Below are positions 52,705 through 59,952 of a DNA stretch of 64,000 nt, piece by piece. The notes beneath the pieces were generated by a model. That model had not been told where the DNA came from. It ran no database searches and saw only the letters and a list, made by a program, of their open reading frames with translations. This stretch comes from Ramlibacter sp. Its GTDB lineage: Bacteria; Pseudomonadota; Gammaproteobacteria; Burkholderiales; Burkholderiaceae_C. Position 1 is the stretch's first letter; each line of letters starts with the position of its first letter. The position numbers and the translations under genes were made by a program. The stretch lies in the NCBI GenBank assembly GCA_019635435.1, contig JAHBZM010000001.1, positions 1,488,001 to 1,552,000 of the forward strand. Reading direction: 5' to 3'.

Positions 52705-53411
52705 ATGGCAGTCGATACGGACGGGCTGCGGCAATGGGCTACGCAGCGCCTCTGGAAATTGCACGCCGCGGCACCTTGCCGCGGCATGGCGGTCACTTCT
52801 ACTACAAGGGCTTCCCCACCTGTCAAGCAAAGCTTCTCCTTCCCGGTGAATCCGGGTCGCGCTGTATGGAACTCACTGATGGGTCGACACGCGCAGACTG
52901 AGTGGTAAAGGATGCGGACAGCGAAATTGCAAACGGTCATTGGTGCAGCGATTCAAGTGATACGGACCCTGATGAAAGGCGCGCGCGGGGGCCTCAATCG
53001 TTAGCCGAGGACACCGTGGGCGCCTCCTTGAATTGACCAGGAATACCGCGCGCAGATCCAACCTCTGCACATCAGCGCCAGCTGTCCGTGGACTGCGAAC
53101 AGACGCGCCCAGTGATGGGCTCCCGAGCACGCCTCCATGCCGATAGGCAGGGCGGCAGCGCCGCCATCAGTTCCAACAGTTTGGCGCGTGGCACGCTGGG
53201 CCGCACCAGGGCAGCCTTGCCTGTGGCGTCCACGCCATGCAAGGCGCAGACGTTCTTTGCCAGATCGATTCCAACGGTGACAATAGCCATGGACTTCCCT
53301 TCTGAGTGAGTTGATGAAAAGTTCGTGCTTCCCATCGTGGCACTTTGTTGCCGGTTGCCGCAATACGCGGCCAGTTCGGGACGGGGAAGTCCCTTTCATT
53401 CGTTAGCCGCC
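52705..53411 (+). other. Decayed cassette stretch with transposase remnant
   Basis: Holds cores GTTAGCC at 53000 and again at 53402 without inverse cores between, a GCCGCGGCA/TGCCGCGGC hairpin near 52767, a possible 55-residue frame from ATG 52734 to TGA 52899 with no known match, and an IS110-family transposase remnant. Best read as one or two decayed cassettes. Confidence 0.5.
53040..53290 (-). pseudogene. IS110-family transposase remnant (N-terminal fragment)
   Basis: From ATG at 53290 the minus strand encodes VTVGIDLAKNVCALHGVDA and VRPSVPRAKLLELMAALPP, the DEDD-domain N-terminus. A frameshift follows: GMEACSGAHHWARLFAVHG continues in another frame. The rest of the transposase is missing. 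A third IS110-family insertion once sat here. Confidence 0.8.
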
Positions 53412-53867
53412 ATGAAAATATCAGCTACCGCGTTCGTCATGCTATTTGCTGCAATGGGATGCTTGGCCGACAGCGTTGTCCCGGCTTCTGTTCAAAGTGT
53501 TGCCTCTGGGGGCTATTGGCAGGCCGAAGGCAAGCGTGGCGTCTACCGAGTAGTGGTCGTCAATGCTGGGTACGAGCACGTTACGTCTCGGGTGCTGGTC
53601 GAATGGCTGCAAGATCCTTCTTCCGCAGATGAGGAGTCGAAGGTTATTTCTGCTGTGGAACCGCAGTTGCCCTTCGGAAACAATGTTGCTTCGCTGAGTG
53701 CTAGCCTCAAGCCGCTTGGCTCGGGTAGGGTTCAGGTTATGGTGTCTGGCGTAGTCACTGCAGAACCAACGCGCAAGGTCGCTGCCGTGCTGCTGGCATC
53801 GCAACCTGGTCAAGTCTCCGTGGCGGCTAAGCCACCATTGCAGCGGAGCGCCTCCGGCGCCCGCTGA
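53412..53867 (+). CDS. Cassette 23: exported hypothetical protein
   Basis: Protein of 151 residues with a Sec signal peptide (residues 1-19, ending CLA). The mature domain is beta-rich, with no family recognised. The frame has no stop before its attC, so the last 14 residues are encoded by the attC site (KPPLQRSASGAR end). Confidence 0.68.
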   Translation: MKISATAFVMLFAAMGCLADSVVPASVQSVASGGYWQAEGKRGVYRVVVVNAGYEHVTSRVLVEWLQDPSSADEESKVISAVEPQLPFGNNVASLSASLKPLGSGRVQVMVSGVVTAEPTRKVAAVLLASQPGQVSVAAKPPLQRSASGAR

Positions 53868-53882
53868 GTTCAAACGTTGTGC
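53825..53882 (+). other. attC site of cassette 23
   Basis: Inverse core GGCTAAG (one mismatch to the complement of GTTAGCC); core GTTGTGC at 53876; 58 bases, similar to the site at 39767. Confidence 0.82.
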
Positions 53883-53889
53883 GTCACAC

Positions 53890-54573
53890 ATGCTTCGCAA
53901 ACTACTCGCTACCTTCGGCATCCTCGCCTCCACGGCCGGTGCCACCGCTACTCCGCCCTACGACCCATACAAGTCAGATGCGGCGAACGCGATCTACAAC
54001 CTGCTGTTCTGCGACGACCCATCAGGCTTCGAGGCGAAGTCGGGCGAGCGGCCTAGTGCGTGGCAACTCGTCCTTGCTTCAAATCCAATCAACGTTTCCG
54101 CTTTAGAAGCACTGGCGGCTGACCCGAACCAGGAGGGGCGCGTGCGCTACTTGGCCTTCCAGCGTCTGCGCACGTCCGGAAGGGCTGTACCCCAGAAGGA
54201 GTTGCTCGGTGTCATCGTCGAAGTCCCGTTGAGCGGCGGCCTTGATACCTTGGCGGCCTACTCGGAAGGAGGCGTTCGTTATGTCAACCAGTCAGGAAAG
54301 CTTGTCGTGGCGGAAGGTGTTCCCTCCTTCCAGCTACTTGTCGCCGGTCTGTTCACGGCGGCGAAGCCGGTAGTTGCCAAGATCGGGCCCTGGAAGGGCC
54401 CGCGGCGCGCGCCGCCGGCTCAAGGCAACATCCGCATGACCTTCCTTGTCTCAGATGGCCTCTACTTTGGCGAGGGACCGATGGCACTCATGCAGCAAGA
54501 GCCCTTGGCTGCGCCAGTCATCAAGCGGGCAACTGAGCTTCTTCAGGCAGTTGTTGCGGCGGGAACAAAATGA
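53890..54573 (+). CDS. Cassette 24: exported hypothetical protein
   Basis: Protein of 227 residues with a signal peptide (residues 1-20, cleavage about ATA). The mature part is soluble, has an early FCDDP motif and a helical segment around residues 65-95. No family recognised. Confidence 0.68.
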   Translation: MLRKLLATFGILASTAGATATPPYDPYKSDAANAIYNLLFCDDPSGFEAKSGERPSAWQLVLASNPINVSALEALAADPNQEGRVRYLAFQRLRTSGRAVPQKELLGVIVEVPLSGGLDTLAAYSEGGVRYVNQSGKLVVAEGVPSFQLLVAGLFTAAKPVVAKIGPWKGPRRAPPAQGNIRMTFLVSDGLYFGEGPMALMQQEPLAAPVIKRATELLQAVVAAGTK

Positions 54574-54574
54574 C

Positions 54575-54652
54575 GTCTAACCTTTCCATCGGGGGGACGT
54601 CTTCCGGCAAGCTTCGCTTGCCCCAAGCTGCCCTTCATGTCAAACGTTGGCC
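54575..54652 (+). other. attC site of cassette 24
   Basis: Inverse core GTCTAAC; core GTTGGCC at 54646; 78 bases with GGCAAGC/GCTTGCC stem. Confidence 0.82.
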
Positions 54653-55114
54653 ATTAAGAATATCCCCAAAATACGCCAGGCACTGGAAGCTGATGTTTCC
54701 GATATTGCTGAGTTAATTTACTTAACCTCGGTCACGTGCTGCTTTACACCCGAACAACCATGCCCCGACTGGTATAGAGAAAGCGTACAGCCCAGTCAGA
54801 TAGCAAACCTACTCAAATCTGAACAAATGGTTTGGCTGGTGGCTGCGCAAGAAAAATCACTTGCTGGTGTTCTTGCTATTGGAGAAAAGAGTCACGTGAA
54901 ATATTTTTTTGTTCATCATGCGTATCAAAAAATCGGCATTGGCAAACAGCTATGGCATGCCGCTTTAGGCAGAGGTGCGCCGGGAAATTTGCTTACAGTT
55001 CGCTCATCTCTATTTGCGGTTCCGGTGTATGAAAGCCTTGGTTTTACGGCCACTGAGCCACCGAAGACGTTTAATGGCATGCACTATCAAACCATGGTGG
55101 CGCGCTATGGCTAA
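54647..55114 (+). CDS. Cassette 25: GNAT-family N-acetyltransferase
   Basis: Acetyl-CoA-dependent acyltransferase, 155 residues. Core motif A reads VHHAYQKIGIGKQLWHAA (R/Q-x-x-G-x-G/A acetyl-CoA loop), with IRQALEADVSDIAELI at the N-terminus and VYESLGF near the end. The only in-frame start near the domain is the TTG at 54647, whose bases are the first three of the cassette, that is part of the attC core. Markedly more AT-rich than its neighbours, suggesting a different source genome. Substrate unknown. Confidence 0.78.
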   Translation: MAIKNIPKIRQALEADVSDIAELIYLTSVTCCFTPEQPCPDWYRESVQPSQIANLLKSEQMVWLVAAQEKSLAGVLAIGEKSHVKYFFVHHAYQKIGIGKQLWHAALGRGAPGNLLTVRSSLFAVPVYESLGFTATEPPKTFNGMHYQTMVARYG

Positions 55115-55195
55115 CCCGGCGCTCAACCCCATTCGCTTCTTTCACTGGACGCTGTGCGGTAAAGCCGCACAGCGCCGGCCAGCTCTACGCTAAAC
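55109..55195 (+). other. attC site of cassette 25
   Basis: Inverse core GGCTAAC (one mismatch to the complement of GTTGGCC); core is mutated, GCTAAAC at 55189; 87 bases with GCTGTGCGG/CCGCACAGC stem. Confidence 0.8.
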
Positions 55196-55198
55196 CGA

Positions 55199-55726
55199 AT
55201 GGCTGTCGTCGTGATCTGCGAACGAACGTTCCTCGCGAAAGACATGCTTGTTGCGCTGCTTCCGGCAGCCTTCGTATTCTTCTTTGCGATCCCCTTCGTG
55301 AGCGTCGTGATCGCCCTGGTGCTCTCCTTAATTCTCTACGCGGTCTTAGGCTGGTTGGCGTTCGTGTGGAGTCGTCGAACGGTGACTCTCGATCCTGAGA
55401 AGGGGAAGGTTGTAGTAAGTTCAAGGAGCTACCTTTTTAAAGAACTCCAGTCTGAGTTTCCTGTCCAGCGTTTTGGTTCTGTAGTGTCCTACTACCCCAT
55501 GGGAAGGAACGCCCCGAACTGTGTGTCCCTGATGGATCGCTCTGGAGATCGCGGTATTCTCATCGGAAGTTTTAGCGCGGGGTGGAAGTCCAAGTCGTTT
55601 TGGAGCTGGCCAACAATTGTGGAGTCAGAGCAAGCGCAAAAGCTGCGAGCTCACGTTTCTTCCTGCTCTAGGATCGGCGATGGTGGGTATGTGGGAGTGT
55701 TCCCGCGGGTGAAAGAGCTCAAGTGA
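55199..55726 (+). CDS. Cassette 26: membrane-anchored hypothetical protein
   Basis: Protein of 175 residues: two adjacent hydrophobic helices (about 17-34 and 36-57), then a soluble beta-rich domain that resembles PH-like membrane proteins only in outline (RTVTLDPEKGKVVV). No family assigned. Confidence 0.66.
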   Translation: MAVVVICERTFLAKDMLVALLPAAFVFFFAIPFVSVVIALVLSLILYAVLGWLAFVWSRRTVTLDPEKGKVVVSSRSYLFKELQSEFPVQRFGSVVSYYPMGRNAPNCVSLMDRSGDRGILIGSFSAGWKSKSFWSWPTIVESEQAQKLRAHVSSCSRIGDGGYVGVFPRVKELK

Positions 55727-55733
55727 GATTTCG

Positions 55734-55823
55734 GCTTAAGAGGTCAATCCACGCGGACGCAAAAGTGCGTCCGCTCCCTTCGGTCGCATCTGACTTGTGC
55801 GCCGGTGATTTCTGACGTTATTC
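55734..55823 (+). other. attC site of cassette 26
   Basis: Degenerate inverse core GCTTAAG, core GTTATTC at 55817; 90 bases with GCGGACGC/GCGTCCGC stem. Confidence 0.75.
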
Positions 55824-56129
55824 ATGAAGAACGTCCGGGCCACTTCATCTCGACCTTCTCGCCTCGTGATCGCGGGAGTGTGGAGTGCGAGCATCGCTGG
55901 GCTCGGCGGCATCGCATTAATGGTGCTACTTGCAATCGAGAAGGTTCGGGCGGGCCGGGGGCTGGAGACTTACCGAACGCACTGGCTAGTGGAGTTCAAT
56001 TGGGTAGGCTTTCTTGTTTTTCTGGTCGCCGCCGTAGTGGCTCTTGCCATTGGGGCCTTCTTCCGTCTCAAGGGGTGGCGCGAATTTCGGAAGCTCCAGG
56101 CTAAATACTCAGAGGATCATCATGGATAA
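55824..56129 (+). CDS. Cassette 27: two-helix membrane protein
   Basis: Protein of 101 residues whose ATG directly follows the attC core. Helices at about 15-38 and 56-79, basic C-terminal segment. The last recognisable cassette gene. No family recognised. Confidence 0.65.
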   Translation: MKNVRATSSRPSRLVIAGVWSASIAGLGGIALMVLLAIEKVRAGRGLETYRTHWLVEFNWVGFLVFLVAAVVALAIGAFFRLKGWREFRKLQAKYSEDHHG

Positions 56130-56200
56130 CAAGTCGGCCAACACGGAGCCGGAGCTTGCCCCAGTTTCGTTGACACTCTTACCTAACGAGAGAGGCAACG
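56124..56200 (+). other. Decayed last attC
   Basis: Inverse core GGATAAC at 56124 (one mismatch to the complement of GTTATTC) and CGGCCAACACGGAGCCG, but no proper terminal core. The array appears to end here. No gene was found up to 56326. Confidence 0.6.
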
Positions 56201-56326
56201 GCAAAGACATTCAGGGCAGCGAAAATCAAGCAGGACAGCCTTGAGTTCAAGCGCAAGTTTGTTCCGGTTGGCGATCAGCCTGTCGGCCCGCTCATCCGCT
56301 GTTTCCCAGATTGAAAGGAGTGGCTC

Positions 56327-56758
56327 TTGGCGTTGATCTGGAAGCATTCCCTGGACACCGTGGACTGGGCCGAGCTCTCGGCCCTGTACCGCGCTGCGCC
56401 GCTGGGCGACAAGAAGCCGCAGCACCTGCAGACAGTGTTTTCCAACAGCATGTTCCGGTGCTTGGTTTATGACGGGCCGCATCTGGTTGGGGCGGGCCGG
56501 GCGCTGGCCGATGGCGGCGACTGTGCCTACATTTGCGACATTGCGGTCCTGCCCAGCCATCAGGGCACGGGCCTGGGCAGGCAGATCGTGAGCCACCTTG
56601 TGGAGGCGTCCCGGGGGCACCGCAAGATCATTCTTTACGCGGTGCCGGGCAAGGAGCCGTTTTACCGCCGCTTCGGCTTCCTGCGCATGAAGACGGCCAT
56701 GGCCATCTTCGACAATCAGCAACAGCAGCTGGAGCGGGGCTACCTCAGCGAGACCTGA
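56327..56758 (+). CDS. GNAT-family N-acetyltransferase
   Basis: Acetyltransferase of 143 residues. Motif A DIAVLPSHQGTGLGRQIVSH is standard, and FYRRFGF near the C-terminus matches family motif B. TTG start at 56327 with AAGGAG 6 bases upstream. GC-rich codon use like the backbone genes, so not a cassette. Paired with a second GNAT gene 23 bases downstream. Substrate unknown. Confidence 0.85.
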   Translation: MALIWKHSLDTVDWAELSALYRAAPLGDKKPQHLQTVFSNSMFRCLVYDGPHLVGAGRALADGGDCAYICDIAVLPSHQGTGLGRQIVSHLVEASRGHRKIILYAVPGKEPFYRRFGFLRMKTAMAIFDNQQQQLERGYLSET

Positions 56759-56781
56759 CCACAACCAGGCATTGCCCGACC

Positions 56782-57243
56782 ATGCACATCGAACTCGACG
56801 ACCTTTCGCGCCCAGCCATTCACGCCCTGCTCAACGAGCATTTGACCAGCATGTATGAGCTGTCACCGCCCGAGAGCGTGCATGCGCTGGACCTGGACAA
56901 GTTGCGCCAGCCGGGCATCACCTTCTGGTCGGCCTGGGAAGGGCCGGTGCTCATGGGCTGCGGTGCTCTGAAAGAGCTGGACCCGCTGCATGGCGAGCTC
57001 AAGTCCATGCGCACGCCCAACGCCCAGCGCCGCCGGGGCGCCGGGCGCCTGTTGCTCGCCCACATCGTGGAGGTGGCCAGGGCGCGCGGCTACGAGCGCC
57101 TGAGCCTGGAAACCGGTTCCCAGCCCGCTTTTAGCCCGGCATGGGCCTTGTACGAAAGCGCTGGCTTCACCCGCTGCGGCCCGTTTGGCAGCTATGCAGA
57201 CGACCCCAACAGCGTGTTCATGACGCAGCGTCTGCGGGTCTGA
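56782..57243 (+). CDS. GNAT-family N-acetyltransferase (second)
   Basis: Acetyltransferase of 153 residues. The acetyl-CoA loop RRRGAGRLLLAHIVE and ALYESAGFTRCGPFG correspond to motifs A and B, similar to the PhnO/YhhY type of GNAT. ATG at 56782. Overlaps the 3' end of the convergent esterase gene by 26 bases. Substrate unknown. Confidence 0.87.
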   Translation: MHIELDDLSRPAIHALLNEHLTSMYELSPPESVHALDLDKLRQPGITFWSAWEGPVLMGCGALKELDPLHGELKSMRTPNAQRRRGAGRLLLAHIVEVARARGYERLSLETGSQPAFSPAWALYESAGFTRCGPFGSYADDPNSVFMTQRLRV

Positions 57244-57832
57244 CCAAGTTTAGAAAGTCAAAGACATCGTCCACATGTTCGTCAAAGTCGCTCAGCGCGT
57301 GGTCTGAGCCTGCCAGCAGCTTGATGCGGGCGCCGGGGTAGCGGCCGGTCATTTCGCGCCAGTCCAGCACCTCGTCGCCCTTGGCAATCACGGCCAGGTA
57401 GCGCGCCGGGTCGGCCACGGGGCCGCTGGCCAGGGCGCGCAGTTCTTCCACAAAAGCCGGCTCAAAAAAGAAGTGCTCCTCGGGGTTGTGCCAGGTGGTC
57501 TGCTCGCCAATGTATTTGGCCAGGTCGCGCGCCGGGTCCACGGCCGGGTTGAGCAGCACGGCCTTGCAGCCACGGGCCTCGGCCACGGCCGTGGCATAAA
57601 AACCGCCAAGCGACGAGCCGACCACCGCCATCCGGTCGGCCGGCCAGTGGGCCGTGCCGTCCAGCACCAGTGCCATGGCCTCGCGCGGCGAGGGCGGCAG
57701 CTGCGGGCACCACCAGGTCACGCCCGGGTGCCGGGCCGCGACACGGGCCGCGACCTTGCGGGATTTCATGGACTGCGGCGACGAGCGGAAGCCGTGCAGG
57801 TAGAGCAGGTGGGTGGTGGGCATGGGCGCCAT
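57218..57832 (-). CDS. YqiA-like alpha/beta-hydrolase esterase
   Basis: Protein of 204 residues of the YqiA/UPF0227 type. N-terminal HLLYLHGFRSSPQS, nucleophile motif GSSLGG, and His in GSDHALSDF, so the catalytic triad looks complete. ATG at 57832; another ATG at 57823 gives a more typical length. Divergent from rodA. Confidence 0.85.
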   Translation of the reverse strand: MAPMPTTHLLYLHGFRSSPQSMKSRKVAARVAARHPGVTWWCPQLPPSPREAMALVLDGTAHWPADRMAVVGSSLGGFYATAVAEARGCKAVLLNPAVDPARDLAKYIGEQTTWHNPEEHFFFEPAFVEELRALASGPVADPARYLAVIAKGDEVLDWREMTGRYPGARIKLLAGSDHALSDFDEHVDDVFDFLNLVRPADAAS

Positions 57833-57884
57833 GATAGGGTGGCCCCTGTTCAGGCCCATCGCCTGATCGATCGATAATGGCGCC

Positions 57885-59042
57885 ATGTCCGCCGTATTCG
57901 ACAAGCCCTCGCTCTGGCACCGCGCCGCGCCCCTGCTGCGGGGTTTTGACGGGCCGCTGGCCTTCGGGGTGTTCCTGCTGGCCTGCGCCGGCCTGCTGAC
58001 CATGTATTCGTCGGGCTACGACCATGGCTCGCGCTTTGTCGACCATGGCCGCAACATGCTGATCGCGGGCACCATCATGTTCCTGGTGGCCCAGGTGCCG
58101 CCCCAGCGGCTCATGAGCTTTGCCGTGCCCCTGTATGTGTTCGGGGTGGCCCTGCTGGTGGCGGTGGCGGTGTTCGGCATCACGCGCAAGGGCGCCACGC
58201 GCTGGCTCAATGTGGGCGTGACCGTGATCCAGCCCAGCGAAATCCTCAAGATCGCCATGCCGCTGATGCTGGCCTGGTGGTTCCAGAAGCGCGAGGGCCA
58301 GCTGCGCCCGCTCGATTTCTGCGTGGCCGGCCTGCTGCTGCTGGCCCCGGTGGGCCTGATCATGAAGCAGCCCGACCTGGGCACCTCCCTGCTGGTGCTG
58401 GCCGCGGGCCTGTCGGTGATCTACTTTGCGGGCCTGAGCTGGAAGCTGATCCTGCCGCCGGTCCTGCTGGCCCTGATCGGCATGCTGCTGCTGGTGGTGT
58501 TCGAGCCGCGCCTGTGCGCCGACGGCGTGCGCTGGCCGGTGCTGCACGACTACCAGCAGCAGCGCATCTGCACCCTGCTGGACCCCACGCGCGACCCGCT
58601 GGGCAAGGGTTTTCACATCATCCAGGGCATGATCGCCATCGGCTCGGGCGGGCTGTTTGGCAAGGGCTTCATGCAGGGCACGCAGACCCACCTGGAGTTC
58701 ATCCCCGAGCGCACCACCGACTTCATCTTCGCGGCCTTCTCCGAGGAGTTCGGCCTGCTGGGCAACCTGCTGCTGATCGCGGGCTTCATCTTCCTGATCC
58801 TGCGCGGGCTGGCCATTGCGCTGGAGGCGTCCACGCTGTTCTCGCGCCTGCTGGCGGGCGCGGTGACGCTGATCTTCTTCACCTACGCCTTCGTCAACAT
58901 GGGCATGGTCAGCGGCATCCTGCCGGTGGTGGGCGTGCCGCTGCCCTTCATCAGCTACGGCGGCACGGCCATGGTCACGCTGGGGGCCGGGCTGGGCATC
59001 CTGATGTCCATCGCCAAGACGCGGCGCCTCGTGCAGTCCTGA
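57885..59042 (+). CDS. rodA: Rod-shape SEDS peptidoglycan polymerase RodA
   Basis: SEDS-family glycosyltransferase, 385 residues with about ten helices, that polymerises lipid II for side-wall elongation together with PBP2. Motifs: TRWLNVGVTVIQPSEILK, KQPDLGTS, and the C-terminal LPFISYGGTAM. Shorter N-terminus than FtsW at 20.2 kb. mrdA is not adjacent on this side, so the usual pair is split or lies outside the window. Confidence 0.94.
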   Translation: MSAVFDKPSLWHRAAPLLRGFDGPLAFGVFLLACAGLLTMYSSGYDHGSRFVDHGRNMLIAGTIMFLVAQVPPQRLMSFAVPLYVFGVALLVAVAVFGITRKGATRWLNVGVTVIQPSEILKIAMPLMLAWWFQKREGQLRPLDFCVAGLLLLAPVGLIMKQPDLGTSLLVLAAGLSVIYFAGLSWKLILPPVLLALIGMLLLVVFEPRLCADGVRWPVLHDYQQQRICTLLDPTRDPLGKGFHIIQGMIAIGSGGLFGKGFMQGTQTHLEFIPERTTDFIFAAFSEEFGLLGNLLLIAGFIFLILRGLAIALEASTLFSRLLAGAVTLIFFTYAFVNMGMVSGILPVVGVPLPFISYGGTAMVTLGAGLGILMSIAKTRRLVQS

Positions 59043-59055
59043 GGCGCCTGACTTG

Positions 59056-59931
59056 ATGCCCGGGATCATTTCCATCATTGGCACCGGCAACATGGGCGGC
59101 GGCATGGCCGCCCGCCTGCTCGATCTGGGCCATGCGGTGCAGATCCACGACATCAACCCCGCCCAGACCACCGTTTTGGAGTCAAAAGGGGCTGTAGTCC
59201 AGGCCAGTCCGGCACTGGCTGCTATGAATACCGTAGCAACCGTGGTCTGTGTGGTGGACGCGGCACAGACCGACGACGTGCTGTTTGGCCCGCAAGGCCT
59301 GGCGCCCGCCGTGCCGCGCGGCCACACCGTGGTGCTGTGCCCGACCATCGCGCCGCAAGACGTGGAATCGTTCGCGCAGCGGCTGGGCACGCTGGGCATT
59401 GCCACCGTGGACGCGCCCATGTCCGGCGGCCCGGCGCGGGCGCGCGACGGCACCATGAGCCTCATGGTGGCCTGCGCCGCTCCCGTGTTCGAGCGGCACG
59501 CGGCGCTGTTCCAGGCGCTGTCCAGCAAGGTTTTCCGGATCAGCGAGCGGCCGGGCGACGGCGCCCGCACCAAGCTGGTCAACAACCTGCTGGCCGGGAT
59601 CAACCTGGTGGGCGCTGCCGAGGTCATGGCGCTGGCCCAGCGCCTGGGGCTGGACCTGGGCGCCACGCTGGACGTGATCGAGCAGTCCAGCGGCCAGAGC
59701 TGGATCGGCTCCGACCGGTTGCGCCGTGCCATCGCGGGCGACTACGCGCCCCGTGCCCATGTCACGCTGCTCGAGAAAGACACCCGGCTGGCCATGGAGG
59801 CGGCCCAGGCCGCCGGCTTTGCCGGGCCGCTTGGCGCGGCCGCCCGTGACACCTTTGCCCGCGCCCATGCCGAAGGGCTGGCCGGGCTGGACGACGGTGC
59901 CATCTTCCCGCTGCTGAGCCGCCAGGGCTGA
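59056..59931 (+). CDS. NAD(P)-dependent 3-hydroxyisobutyrate-dehydrogenase-family protein
   Basis: Beta-hydroxyacid dehydrogenase of 291 residues. Rossmann loop IGTGNMGGGMAARLL, substrate motif DAPMSGGPARARDG (the family's DAPVSGG), and catalytic Lys in KLVNNLLAG. Substrate not determinable; the family oxidises 3-hydroxyacids such as 3-hydroxyisobutyrate or tartronate semialdehyde. Contains a mini-repeat (59172-59240) near residues 40-62. Starts 13 bases after the rodA stop. Confidence 0.88.
   Translation: MPGIISIIGTGNMGGGMAARLLDLGHAVQIHDINPAQTTVLESKGAVVQASPALAAMNTVATVVCVVDAAQTDDVLFGPQGLAPAVPRGHTVVLCPTIAPQDVESFAQRLGTLGIATVDAPMSGGPARARDGTMSLMVACAAPVFERHAALFQALSSKVFRISERPGDGARTKLVNNLLAGINLVGAAEVMALAQRLGLDLGATLDVIEQSSGQSWIGSDRLRRAIAGDYAPRAHVTLLEKDTRLAMEAAQAAGFAGPLGAAARDTFARAHAEGLAGLDDGAIFPLLSRQG
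59172..59240 (-). repeat. Dispersed mini-repeat, copy in the dehydrogenase gene
   Basis: Inverted relative to the copy at 30737: GGCTGTAGTCCAGGC followed by CTGCTATGAATACCGTAGCAA. Read in frame as part of the protein. Confidence 0.6.
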
Positions 59932-59952
59932 GCGCTCCTTTTTCGCCACGCC

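Larger units (their letters stand above)
38109..56200 (+). mobile_element. Chromosomal integron cassette array (about 27 cassette positions)
   Basis: From the intI 5' end and attI to the last decayed attC. Cassette genes all read rightward, each followed by an attC site with a GTT(A/G) core. Base composition is clearly lower in G+C than the dcw and rodA flanks. Two IS1111-group elements (40.4-43.3 kb) and one transposase remnant (53.0-53.3 kb) interrupt it. The right boundary is set where attC-like sequence fades, before the GC-rich GNAT gene at 56327. Confidence 0.93.

Noticed and set aside
52734..52901. 55-residue frame in the decayed cassette stretch as a real gene.
   Set aside because: No matching cassette boundary, no ribosome site and no known family; listed only as part of that stretch.
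38356..56130. Regularly spaced repeats as a CRISPR array.
   Set aside because: Repeats are attC sites with cores of integron type and lie after full genes; spacing and content do not fit CRISPR.
57462..59732. Very long minus-strand reading frame opposite rodA and the dehydrogenase gene.
   Set aside because: Composition is Gln/His/Arg/Ala-rich without domains; it mirrors conserved genes on the plus strand and is a high-GC shadow. Other long antisense frames (for example 15023-16102, 16054-17478, 17456-18775, 22468-24087, 61255-62826) were rejected for the same reason.
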